From FEN-1297 sp964498065 (lineage in GTDB: Bacteria; Bacteroidota; Ignavibacteria; Ignavibacteriales; Ignavibacteriaceae): a stretch of 36,968 bases of DNA. The translations under genes were made by a program, and so were the position numbers. This document shows positions 24,998 to 32,563 of the stretch, piece after piece. Within the stretch, counting starts at the first letter, position 1. The number at the start of each line of letters is the position of its first letter. The stretch covers positions 1 through 36,968 of the forward strand of contig CAZCFZ010000036.1 in NCBI GenBank assembly GCA_964498065.1, given 5' to 3'. The notes below the pieces were generated by a model that did no database searches, was not told where the DNA came from, and was given only the letters and a program-made list of their open reading frames with translations.

Positions 24998-25013
24998 ATT
25001 TATTTTTTATAAC

Positions 25014-25095
25014 ATCTGTTTCCTGCCAGGATCGAAGACGACGCAGGGTCTACGGACTCTGCAAGAATGGTCCGTTACAGCCAAGCATTATATAA
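25014..25095. repeat. GC-richer folded sequence, possible short interspersed repeat
   Basis: A segment clearly richer in G and C than its surroundings. It holds short stems CCTGC/GCAGG, GTC/GAC and CGGAC/GTCCG. It looks like a small interspersed palindromic repeat inserted next to the MITE-like element. Copy number cannot be judged from one window. Confidence 0.4.
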
Positions 25096-25741
25096 AGAGG
25101 TTTAATAAAAGAAGTATTGATTTAGGCATATTTATAATCATTAAAAAACAGGTATCATTTTACTCTTCAACACTATAATGTTTGTAACTCTAATTATCAA
25201 TATTAAGTTCACTCTTAAACCTGAATTGTTAATACGTGACTGATTTGGCGATTTATATTTTGAAGGAAAATTTATCTATGAATAAAACTACAAAACAAAG
25301 ATTGATCTCGTCTAATTAATATCCCGCATTATTCATCTCAAGATATCTAAATTATAATCTTTCTTTTAATTGATTATGAAATCCAATTAACATGACAAAA
25401 TTATCTACCCAGCATTAGTTAATGATTCATTAAGAAATATGTCATCTTTCAATTCTGCGGTTTAATGTTTCATTTTTATTTTGCGGGTCACTCAATCTCA
25501 AAATGAGCATATAGTAAAAACATATCAATAAATTTCAATAATCTTAACATTATGGATTTATCCGCTCTAATAATGTCAGTTTCGAAGTAAAAATTACATC
25601 TATAGAATTTGATGAATATATTTAATTGGAAAAAATTTTAAATATAATATAGAAAGTAAAAACCTGATCGGTATTATTTACATATTGTTGCTAATAAGTA
25701 TTAATAATATTATAAATCATTTCAAATAGGCTACTTGAAAT

Positions 25742-25758
25742 TTGGCTTAATATTTGTA
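25742..25758 (+). promoter_or_regulatory. Candidate sigma-54 promoter of the minor-pilin operon
   Basis: TTGGCTTAATATTTGTA keeps the -24 GG and the -12 G with exact 10-nt spacing (GG-N10-GT against GG-N10-GC). It lies 48 nt before the GTG start of the first minor pilin gene, a sensible distance. Confidence 0.4.
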
Positions 25759-25806
25759 CAGTTATCTGAAAATTAAAATCAAAAATCATTTGTAGGTTAT
25801 TTATAA

Positions 25807-26328
25807 GTGAATACAGGTCAAACCATGTTAGCGGTCGGAGCAATGATATTGCTTTCTATATTAATATTGAGAGTAAATAATACCTTTTTAACTACAAGCA
25901 GTACTTTTATGGACAGTAAATTTGAAATTATGGCTACTTCCATTGCAACTTCGGAAATAGAAGAAATAAGTAAGCTAGCATTTGATAAAAGTACGATTTT
26001 AGATTCAACTATTGTACCCGCAACTAGTCTTGCAGATTTAACAACTCCCGGTAATCTAGGACCTGATACAGGAGAAGATCCGAATGACGCTAAAACGTTT
26101 AATGATATAGATGATTATAATGGATATACTGTAAACATAAATGCTGATTCTACAATGCCTTCAGCAAATTTTAAGGTAAGATGTGTAGTAAGTTATGTAA
26201 ATCCAAGTACACCAAATGTTGTTTCAAGTACTGCAACCTGGAATAAAAAAATAACGGTGTATGTTTCCAGTGTTTCTATGCCTGATACAATTAGACTATC
26301 GACAATTTATAGTTATTGGTATTTTTAA
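25807..26328 (+). CDS. Minor pilin-like protein 1
   Basis: 173 residues. The N-terminus MNTGQTMLAVGAMILLSILIL has a four-residue leader ending in Gly, then Gln and a hydrophobic helix, like a type IV pseudopilin but without Glu5. The body is Ser/Thr/Asp-rich and ends in beta-strand-like sequence (SVSMPDTIRLSTIYSYWYF). I do not recognise a specific GspH/I/J/K class. The start is GTG with only a weak TAGGTT upstream. It opens a three-gene operon with 9-nt spacers and should be a tip or initiation subunit of the fibre, by context. Confidence 0.72.
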   Translation: MNTGQTMLAVGAMILLSILILRVNNTFLTTSSTFMDSKFEIMATSIATSEIEEISKLAFDKSTILDSTIVPATSLADLTTPGNLGPDTGEDPNDAKTFNDIDDYNGYTVNINADSTMPSANFKVRCVVSYVNPSTPNVVSSTATWNKKITVYVSSVSMPDTIRLSTIYSYWYF

Positions 26329-26337
26329 AGAGGTTAT

Positions 26338-26937
26338 ATGGGCTATTCGACAATATTAGATATAATAGGCTCTGCCATAATAGGCGGTTTAATAATGCTT
26401 ATATTATTCCGTATGAGCGATGCTGCATCTCAAAATACATATAATAACAGTCAGGAATTAGTGGTACAAACCAATCTTACTACTTTAGTAGGAATACTTG
26501 AAAATGATTTTAGAAGAATTGGATATTGCAAGCTATATAATAAAATTCCAATATCGAATACTGCAATAATATCTGCAGATTCTACAAGTATCAGCTTTTT
26601 AACGGACGTAAATGATACCGGAGATGTTGATACTTTACATTATTATGTTGGACCAACAAGCGAATTAACATCAACGCCAAATCCAAATGATAGACTATTA
26701 TATAGAGTAATTAATAATGAAACACCAAAAAGTGTTAATCTTGGTCTTACTGAATTTAAATTATTATACTTTGATACCTGGGGAGATACCTTAAAATTTC
26801 CTATTGCTACAACTAAAGCAATTACAAGTATTCAAATTAGTGTTCAGGTAGAAAATGCCGAAGCATATGGTAATGAATATGTATCCGCTTTCTGGAGGCA
26901 AATTCGTTTAGCAGCAAGAAATTTAACAAACAGGTAG
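26338..26937 (+). CDS. Minor pilin-like protein 2 (GspJ/PilW-like)
   Basis: 199 residues. MGYSTILDIIGSAIIGGLIML gives a two-residue leader ending in Gly and then a hydrophobic helix. Asp6 lies next to the usual Glu5 position. The stretch LTTLVGILENDFRRIGY followed by strand-rich sequence (SISFLTDV, DTLHYYV, RLLYRVI) resembles GspJ/PilW-type pseudopilins, where an ENDFRRIG-like segment follows the helix. It ends in FWRQIRLAARNLTNR. GAGG lies before the ATG. It is the middle gene of the minor-pilin operon. Confidence 0.75.
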   Translation: MGYSTILDIIGSAIIGGLIMLILFRMSDAASQNTYNNSQELVVQTNLTTLVGILENDFRRIGYCKLYNKIPISNTAIISADSTSISFLTDVNDTGDVDTLHYYVGPTSELTSTPNPNDRLLYRVINNETPKSVNLGLTEFKLLYFDTWGDTLKFPIATTKAITSIQISVQVENAEAYGNEYVSAFWRQIRLAARNLTNR

Positions 26938-26946
26938 GAGAACTAT

Positions 26947-28284
26947 ATGAGCGGAAAAGCAATCTTATTCTTAGTTGTTGGATTCAGTTTAATATTTTTA
27001 GTATTAGGGCAAAATTTCGGCAGGATTTCGACAGAAGGGATTGATAATTCAAGCAATTATTTTGAACGAACAGTTGCCCATAATATAGCTTCAAGCGGAG
27101 CTAATATAGGAGCAAACCAAATTTTTCTTAATCCTAATTGGACTGCCGGATTAAATAATATTAGTTTCGATGGAGGAGTTCTAAATGTCAGCGTTGATAT
27201 TATAGATGCATTTCAAAATATAAGAAGAGTTAATTCCATAGGAATTTTCAAGGATGACACTTCAATTGTACAAATTACCTTGCAGCCAAGCTCTTTTGCA
27301 CAATTTGCTTATTTCTCAGAAAATGAAAATGGTATTAATTGGATAACCGGAGATACTGTCGGCGGACGATTTCATACACAGGATTTTATAACCAGTGATG
27401 GTCATCCTGTTTTTATCGGAAAAGCTACCTCCTATAGAGGCATTAAATATGCAACCGGAAGCAAAACAGCTGACAGTCCAATTTTCGATGGTACTTTTGG
27501 GCGTGACTCTATCCCGATCCCCAGCACTTCTATTAGCAACCTGGAAAACGAAGCAAATATAAATGGCCATACTTTTACAGGTAATGATACTGTAAGTTTA
27601 ACCTTTATCGGCGATAGCATTACATATACAACCTCAACTAATACCACCACTAAAGTTCCTACCAGATGGGGATGGAAATATGAAACAACTACAACAAGAA
27701 ATACACAAACAGTATTAGCTTCTAGCTTTGCTCCCAATGGAGTTATTTTTGCTGACAATTCGGTATTAAGAATTAAGGGTCAGGTTTCCGGCCAATATAC
27801 AGTTGGTGCATCAGGGACCGGCTATGTTGATAACTACGGTGGCGGTCACGGTACGGGTATTGTTTATGTTGATGATAATATTACTTATACTACTGATCCG
27901 AGAACCAATCCAAATTCAACAGACTTATTAGGTATTGTAGCAGAAAAAAGTGTATTGGTAGCTGACAATTATGCAAATCTTCACGACGGTGTTAATATTG
28001 ACGCGGCAATATTTTGCAAAGATGGTGGTTTTGGAGCTGAAAATTTTACATCTATCGCTCCGGCTAATGGGCCAATAAATTTGTATGGAGGAATATGTCA
28101 GCAAACAAGGCAGGCTGTTGGTTTATTTTCACAGAATAGATGGACACATCAAATTACTATTCAAAGCGGGTATTACAAACATTATTATTATGATCCCCGT
28201 TTAGCAACTGCTTCTCCACCAAGCTATCCGGCGACAGGTAAATTTCAAATTGTTTCCTGGTATGAAAGTAATTCTAAATTATAA
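26947..28284 (+). CDS. PilX-like minor pilus protein with a long C-terminal domain
   Basis: 445 residues. MSGKAILFLVVGFSLIFLVLG is a three-residue leader ending in Gly plus a hydrophobic helix, and NYFERTVAHNIASSGANIGA follows as in PilX-type proteins. The large C-terminal part has repeated strand motifs (GVIFADNSVLRIKGQVSGQY, then GIVYVDDNITY and LLGIVAEKSVLVADN). These recall the DUF4900 domain of pilus-assembly proteins and suggest a beta-helix or solenoid. It may sit at the fibre tip. AGGAG precedes the ATG, and a rho-independent terminator closes the operon 20 nt after the stop. Confidence 0.75.
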   Translation: MSGKAILFLVVGFSLIFLVLGQNFGRISTEGIDNSSNYFERTVAHNIASSGANIGANQIFLNPNWTAGLNNISFDGGVLNVSVDIIDAFQNIRRVNSIGIFKDDTSIVQITLQPSSFAQFAYFSENENGINWITGDTVGGRFHTQDFITSDGHPVFIGKATSYRGIKYATGSKTADSPIFDGTFGRDSIPIPSTSISNLENEANINGHTFTGNDTVSLTFIGDSITYTTSTNTTTKVPTRWGWKYETTTTRNTQTVLASSFAPNGVIFADNSVLRIKGQVSGQYTVGASGTGYVDNYGGGHGTGIVYVDDNITYTTDPRTNPNSTDLLGIVAEKSVLVADNYANLHDGVNIDAAIFCKDGGFGAENFTSIAPANGPINLYGGICQQTRQAVGLFSQNRWTHQITIQSGYYKHYYYDPRLATASPPSYPATGKFQIVSWYESNSKL

Positions 28285-28304
28285 AAATTTTAATTTGGCT
28301 GAAT

Positions 28305-28365
28305 GGGCAGTGATTTTCTAAAAATGGATTTAATAATCCAAAGAAATTAGCTGCCCTATTTTTTT
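28305..28365 (+). terminator. Rho-independent terminator of the minor-pilin operon
   Basis: GGGCAG (28305-28310) pairs with CTGCCC (28351-28356). The inner stem is imperfect and is capped by the perfect hairpin TGGATT/AATCCA, and TATTTTTTT follows. It is well placed after the last minor pilin gene. Confidence 0.85.
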
Positions 28366-28439
28366 GCAAAATGTATCATATAGAGCAGTCATTAAAAATA
28401 ATTCTTAATATGCTAATATCAATAATTTATCAGTTCCTT

Positions 28440-29906
28440 TTACCTTACCTTTATATGTAATTCTTTTAATTGCTCCTCGCCCACGTTTGATGGCGCATCA
28501 TCCATTAAGGAAACCGCACTGGCAGTTTTAGGAAATGCTATTACTTCCCTGATAGAATTTTCACCTGCAAAAATCATAGCCATCCTATCGAAGCCGAAAG
28601 CAATGCCTCCATGCGGCGGGGCTCCGTATTTGAATGCATTGATTAAGAAACCGAATTTGTACTCTGCTTCTTCATCGGTAATACCAAGAGCTTTAAACAT
28701 TTTTGACTGCAGTTCTGCATTATGAATTCTTATACTCCCCCCGGCAATCTCACTTCCGTTCAATACAAGGTCATAAGCCCGAGCTCTAACTCTTGACGGA
28801 TCCGATTCCATAAATTCAACATCTTCCAACCTCGGCGAAGTAAACGGATGATGCATCGCATAATAACGGTGTGTCTGCTCATCCCATTCAAATAATGGAA
28901 AATTCGTTACCCATAGTAATCTTGGTTCGGCATCAGACTTTATTAAATTTAATCGTCTCGCCATTTCCATTCTTAGTGAGCCCATAATTGAAAGCGCTCT
29001 TAATCTTGGCCCGGTTATTATAAAAATCAAATCTCCAGGTTTAGCTTTTAGTGCTTCTGCTAAATTTTTCTTTTCCTCATCTGATAAAAATTTTGCTATA
29101 GGTGCCTCTAGTTCTGTACCGACAGCAGATTCTTTAACCCGCATCCAAATAAGTCCGCCGGCTCCTAGTTTTTTTACAAAATCCGTAATAACATCTAGCT
29201 GATTTCTCGTATATTCTCCGCAGCCCGGTGCAAGCAGTCCGGTAATTATTCCTTTATTTTTTATATGATCTTGAAATACCTTGAATGATGTATTTTCAAA
29301 AACATGATTGAGCGTAACCATTTCAAGGTCGAATCTTAAATCAGGTTTGTCGCTTCCGTATTTTTCAAGTGCTTCATCAAAAGTCAATTTTGGAATAGGC
29401 AAAGACAGATCACGATTCCATATTTCTTTAAAAAGAATTTTCATTAGTCCTTCAACAATTTCGAAAATATTTTCTTGATCTATGAAAGACATCTCAACAT
29501 CAATTTGTGTAAACTCAGGCTGTCTGTCCGCCCGAAGATCTTCATCTCTGAAACATTTTACAATCTGGAAATACCTGTCTAAACCCGATACCATTAACAG
29601 CTGCTTGTATTGCTGAGGTGATTGGGGGAGCGCATAAAACTTTCCTTTATGAAGTCTGCTTGGAACAAGATAATCTCTTGCACCCTCAGGCGTGCTTTTC
29701 ATTAATACAGGAGTTTCAACTTCGACAAAATTATTTTCATCGAAATATTTTCTTACAACCTGGTACATTTTATGGCGCATTAAAATATTTTTTTGCAGCG
29801 ACTGCCTTCTCAAATCCAGGTATCTATATTTTAATCTTACATCTTCACTTGTGACTACTTCATCTTTTACGGGGAACGGCGGAGTTTTAGCTTCATTTAA
29901 AATGAT
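28440..29906 (-). CDS. aspS: Aspartyl-tRNA synthetase, N-terminus lost in assembly gap
   Basis: The minus-strand frame reads from the N-run (29906) through to the stop at 28440, about 488 visible residues. It starts ILNEAKTPPFPVKDEV, then RYLDLRRQSLQ, which is motif 1 territory. Class II motifs follow: FRDEDLRADRQPEFTQIDVEMSF (motif 2), and GIAFGFDRMAMI (motif 3). The bacterial GAD insert lies between. It charges tRNA-Asp. About 100-110 residues of the OB-fold tRNA-binding domain are missing, more than 100 N's can hold, so the gap size is nominal. No indel is visible in the part present. Confidence 0.96.
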   Translation of the reverse strand: MILNEAKTPPFPVKDEVVTSEDVRLKYRYLDLRRQSLQKNILMRHKMYQVVRKYFDENNFVEVETPVLMKSTPEGARDYLVPSRLHKGKFYALPQSPQQYKQLLMVSGLDRYFQIVKCFRDEDLRADRQPEFTQIDVEMSFIDQENIFEIVEGLMKILFKEIWNRDLSLPIPKLTFDEALEKYGSDKPDLRFDLEMVTLNHVFENTSFKVFQDHIKNKGIITGLLAPGCGEYTRNQLDVITDFVKKLGAGGLIWMRVKESAVGTELEAPIAKFLSDEEKKNLAEALKAKPGDLIFIITGPRLRALSIMGSLRMEMARRLNLIKSDAEPRLLWVTNFPLFEWDEQTHRYYAMHHPFTSPRLEDVEFMESDPSRVRARAYDLVLNGSEIAGGSIRIHNAELQSKMFKALGITDEEAEYKFGFLINAFKYGAPPHGGIAFGFDRMAMIFAGENSIREVIAFPKTASAVSLMDDAPSNVGEEQLKELHIKVR

Positions 29907-30006
29907 NNNNNNNNNNNNNNNNNNNNNNNNNNNNNNNNNNNNNNNNNNNNNNNNNNNNNNNNNNNNNNNNNNNNNNNNNNNNNNNNNNNNNNNNNNNNNN
30001 NNNNNN
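29907..30006. other. Assembly gap (100 N)
   Basis: Exactly 100 unknown bases. The missing AspRS N-terminus alone needs about 320 nt, so the true gap is longer than drawn. Confidence 0.98.
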
Positions 30007-30094
30007 AAAAATAATCAATAAACAGAGGGTAAACAAATGATTTGCAGCTTGAAATAGAATATTCATTCATTTCGGAATGATTATTTTTAATCAT
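30007..30094 (-). CDS. N-terminal fragment of an unknown gene (possibly bshC)
   Basis: The ATG at 30094 with GAGGG 9 nt upstream opens a frame of 29 residues (including NEYSISSCKSFVYPLFIDYF) before it runs into the gap. The good ribosome binding site argues for a real gene. The pattern, a short start and then S..K.FVYPLFIDYF, recalls the N-terminus of BshC (bacillithiol ligase), but 29 residues cannot prove it. It would lie upstream of aspS in the same direction. Confidence 0.4.
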
Positions 30095-30284
30095 AATTAA
30101 ATTCCCTCATTTTTTATACATAATTATTCATATTCTTATTAAAATTGTTTCTGCTGAAAAGAAATTAATTATGCCTCACACTTATATTTAATACAACAAA
30201 TATTTACTAAACTTTCTTTTACTTCAAAAACCAATTAAATTTAATATTATTTTAAATATTCTTAGTAAAAAAAGTAAAAGATTA

Positions 30285-31592
30285 ATGAATACTGTTGAGA
30301 TTATTAGAAAAAAAAGAAACGGAAATGAACTTTCAAAAGAAGAGATCAGCTTTTTAATTTCTTCTTACACAAAGAATAAAATTCCTGATTATCAATTTTC
30401 AGCATTTCTAATGGCTTCTTTTCTTAAGGGAATGACTAAAAAAGAAACTTCTTACCTAACTAAAGAAATGCTTTACAGCGGAAGAATTATTGATTTAAAA
30501 AGTATACCCGGAATTAAAATAGATAAGCATTCTACCGGCGGTGTTGGAGATAAAGCATCTTTGATCCTGGCTCCTATTGCGGCAGCAGCAGGAATAAATG
30601 TGCCGATGATATCCGGCAGAGGTCTTGGCCATTCGGGAGGAACATTAGATAAGCTTGAATCCATTCCCGGATTCAGAACGGATTTAAATTTAACGGAATA
30701 TAAAAATGTAATTAAAAAATGCGGTGCTGTTTTAATAGGACAAACAAAAGACATTGCTCCTGCCGATAAATTGATTTATTCTTTAAGAGATGTCACTGCA
30801 ACAGTTGAATCAATTCCTTTAATAACTGCAAGTATTATGAGTAAAAAACTGGCAGAAGGAATTGACGGATTGGTCCTTGATGTTAAAACCGGAAACGGTG
30901 CGTTTATGAAGACTCAAAAGGAAGCTGAAGAACTTGCCTTATCTTTAATTAGTACAGCCAAATCATTTAATAAAAAAGTAATCGCTTTTATTACGGATAT
31001 GAATCAGCCGCTTGGAAATTATATAGGCAACTGGCTGGAAGTTTACGAATCAATCAAAGTACTTCGAAATGAAATTGATGAGAACGATTTATCGATATTA
31101 AGCACTACCCTTTCAGGCGCAATGATATATCTCGGGAGAAAAGCCTCTTCAATAAACGAAGGAATCGAGATTTCTAAGAAATTAATTAAAAGCGGAAAAG
31201 CATTTGATAAATTTATTGAGATTGTAAAACTACAGGGCGGAGATGTCAAACTAGTAGAAAATCCGGAGAAATATCCCAAAGCAAAATTTGTTGAGAAAAT
31301 ATTTGCTCCCGGAAACGGCTACTTAAAAGAAACAGATAACTACCGCATAGGCATTGCTGCTTTAGAGCTTGGAGCGGGACGTAAAACAAAAGAAGATAAA
31401 ATAGATCCTAAAGCCGGGATAATTATTAAATCTAAAATTGGTGATTTTATTAAAAAAGGCAGCGAAATAGCTGAACTTCATTCTAATGCGGTAAATAAAT
31501 TAAATTATGTAAAAGCCTGGTTCCCGGAAGTTTTCACTTATTCCGATAAGCCAATAAAAAAGTTAAAATTAATTAAAAAGACAATTACATAG
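30285..31592 (+). CDS. Pyrimidine-nucleoside / thymidine phosphorylase
   Basis: 435 residues, the usual size. KHSTGGVGDKASLIL (about 82-96) binds phosphate, GRGLGHSGGTLDKLESIPG is the family signature, and SLRDVTATVESIPLI carries substrate-binding residues. The C-terminal alpha/beta domain ends in SNAVNKLNY and so on. It splits thymidine, deoxyuridine or uridine with phosphate in nucleoside salvage. Sequence alone does not separate DeoA from Pdp. It stands alone, with no deoxyribose operon partners, ahead of the haem operon. Confidence 0.93.
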   Translation: MNTVEIIRKKRNGNELSKEEISFLISSYTKNKIPDYQFSAFLMASFLKGMTKKETSYLTKEMLYSGRIIDLKSIPGIKIDKHSTGGVGDKASLILAPIAAAAGINVPMISGRGLGHSGGTLDKLESIPGFRTDLNLTEYKNVIKKCGAVLIGQTKDIAPADKLIYSLRDVTATVESIPLITASIMSKKLAEGIDGLVLDVKTGNGAFMKTQKEAEELALSLISTAKSFNKKVIAFITDMNQPLGNYIGNWLEVYESIKVLRNEIDENDLSILSTTLSGAMIYLGRKASSINEGIEISKKLIKSGKAFDKFIEIVKLQGGDVKLVENPEKYPKAKFVEKIFAPGNGYLKETDNYRIGIAALELGAGRKTKEDKIDPKAGIIIKSKIGDFIKKGSEIAELHSNAVNKLNYVKAWFPEVFTYSDKPIKKLKLIKKTIT

Positions 31593-31649
31593 TAAAAATA
31601 CTAACTTATAGCGGATTTCAATTAAATAAACAATTCTGTAATAAAACAT

Positions 31650-31667
31650 TGACTGACCAGTAGGTCA
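31650..31667. promoter_or_regulatory. TetR-type palindromic operator before the haem operon
   Basis: TGACTGACCAGTAGGTCA has dyad symmetry TGACnnACnnGTnnGTCA, the layout of many TetR/AcrR-family operators. It overlaps TTGACT (31649-31654), which may be a -35-like box, and lies 66 nt before the first gene. The operon encodes a TetR domain of its own, which makes autoregulation plausible. Confidence 0.6.
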
Positions 31668-31732
31668 TTATTGTCTTGATTTATTTAGATTAATCATATA
31701 TTTTTATACCTATTAGTCATAAAAGGCTTTCT

Positions 31733-32557
31733 ATGAAAGACATAATAGATTTCTCAAATATTCTGCTTCCCTTTCTTTATATAATTACATTTATTTTCTA
31801 TTCATATGATTTTATGAAGGGAGGAAATAGATTTGTAAATTCCAAAAGATTGTTTTTATTTTTAACTATCCTCTTTCACTTGTTCTACCTCCTTTTAAGA
31901 ACTATTAATTTTGACCATCCGCCGATTACCAATGTCTTTGAAATCTTTACCGTCCTGGCATTTGCAATCAGCTTTACATATTTTATCCTGGAATTAGTTA
32001 CCGATATAAGAGGAACAGGCCCTTTCATTATAATAATTTCAATTATATTCCAAACTATTTCAACATTTTACATTCAGGACTTGGTACAGGTAAAGGAAGT
32101 TTTGAGAAACCATCTTCTCGGCATTCATGTCTTTACGGCGCTAATCGGTTATTCGGCAATTACAATTTCCGCAGTATACGGGTTATTGTATTTAATTCTT
32201 TACAAAGATATTAAGCTTAATAAATTCGGCTTAATATTCGACCGGCTTCCGAGCCTCGATATTCTTGAGAAGTTAAGCTTTTATTCATCTGTAATTGGGT
32301 TTGTCTTTTTAACGTGGACAATTATAATAGGCATTATATGGCTTCCAAAAGCATTTCCCAAATTTTCATACACCGATCCGAAATTAATAGGAACTTTTTT
32401 AGTCTGGGTTTTATATGGAGTTGGGATTTCAACAAAAATATTCGGCAAATGGCAAGGAAGAAAAGTTGTTGTGCTTTCCATAATCGGCTTTTTAATAGCA
32501 ATTATGTCGACGATATTAACAAACTTTTTAGCAAAAAGTTTTCATTCATTTTATTGA
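31733..32557 (+). CDS. CcsA/HemX-family cytochrome assembly-like membrane protein
   Basis: 274 residues with about eight hydrophobic helices. It belongs to the CcsA/CcmC/HemX superfamily: the region HLLGIHVFTALIGYSAITISAVYGLLYLILY matches a core segment with a conserved histidine. The WWD motif (WG..W.WD) of true haem handlers is not seen; where it would be expected the sequence reads WLPKAFPKFSYTDPK. The position directly before hemA is that of hemX, a membrane protein thought to regulate HemA levels in Bacillus, so HemX is the better label than CcsA. AAAGG lies 8 nt before the ATG. It is the first gene of the haem operon, and hemA starts 6 nt after its stop. Confidence 0.78.
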   Translation: MKDIIDFSNILLPFLYIITFIFYSYDFMKGGNRFVNSKRLFLFLTILFHLFYLLLRTINFDHPPITNVFEIFTVLAFAISFTYFILELVTDIRGTGPFIIIISIIFQTISTFYIQDLVQVKEVLRNHLLGIHVFTALIGYSAITISAVYGLLYLILYKDIKLNKFGLIFDRLPSLDILEKLSFYSSVIGFVFLTWTIIIGIIWLPKAFPKFSYTDPKLIGTFLVWVLYGVGISTKIFGKWQGRKVVVLSIIGFLIAIMSTILTNFLAKSFHSFY

Positions 32558-32563
32558 GATTTT

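Larger units (their letters stand above)
24471..25806. other. Long divergent spacer between the two pilus operons
   Basis: 1336 nt with no credible protein gene. It holds candidate sigma-54 promoters at each end, four AATTACC/ATTACC-type motifs (24586-24603 and 24759-24788), a 143-bp MITE-like element (24855-24997) and a GC-richer folded repeat (about 25014-25095). From about 25100 to 25740 I see only AT-rich sequence without repeats or convincing frames. Confidence 0.6.

Noticed and set aside
24894..25178. Open frame of 94 codons across the MITE-like element and the second repeat
   Set aside because: It runs through palindromic repeats, has no ribosome binding site and shows no protein-like pattern. 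It is a by-product of the repeats.
25278..25319. ATG preceded by GAAGGA opening a 13-codon frame (MNKTTKQRLISSN)
   Set aside because: The ribosome binding site is tempting, but the peptide is too short to support. It could be a leader peptide or the remnant of a lost gene.
27432..27758. Minus-strand frame of 108 codons inside the PilX-like gene
   Set aside because: It is a shadow frame with low-complexity Val/Leu sequence and no ribosome binding site.
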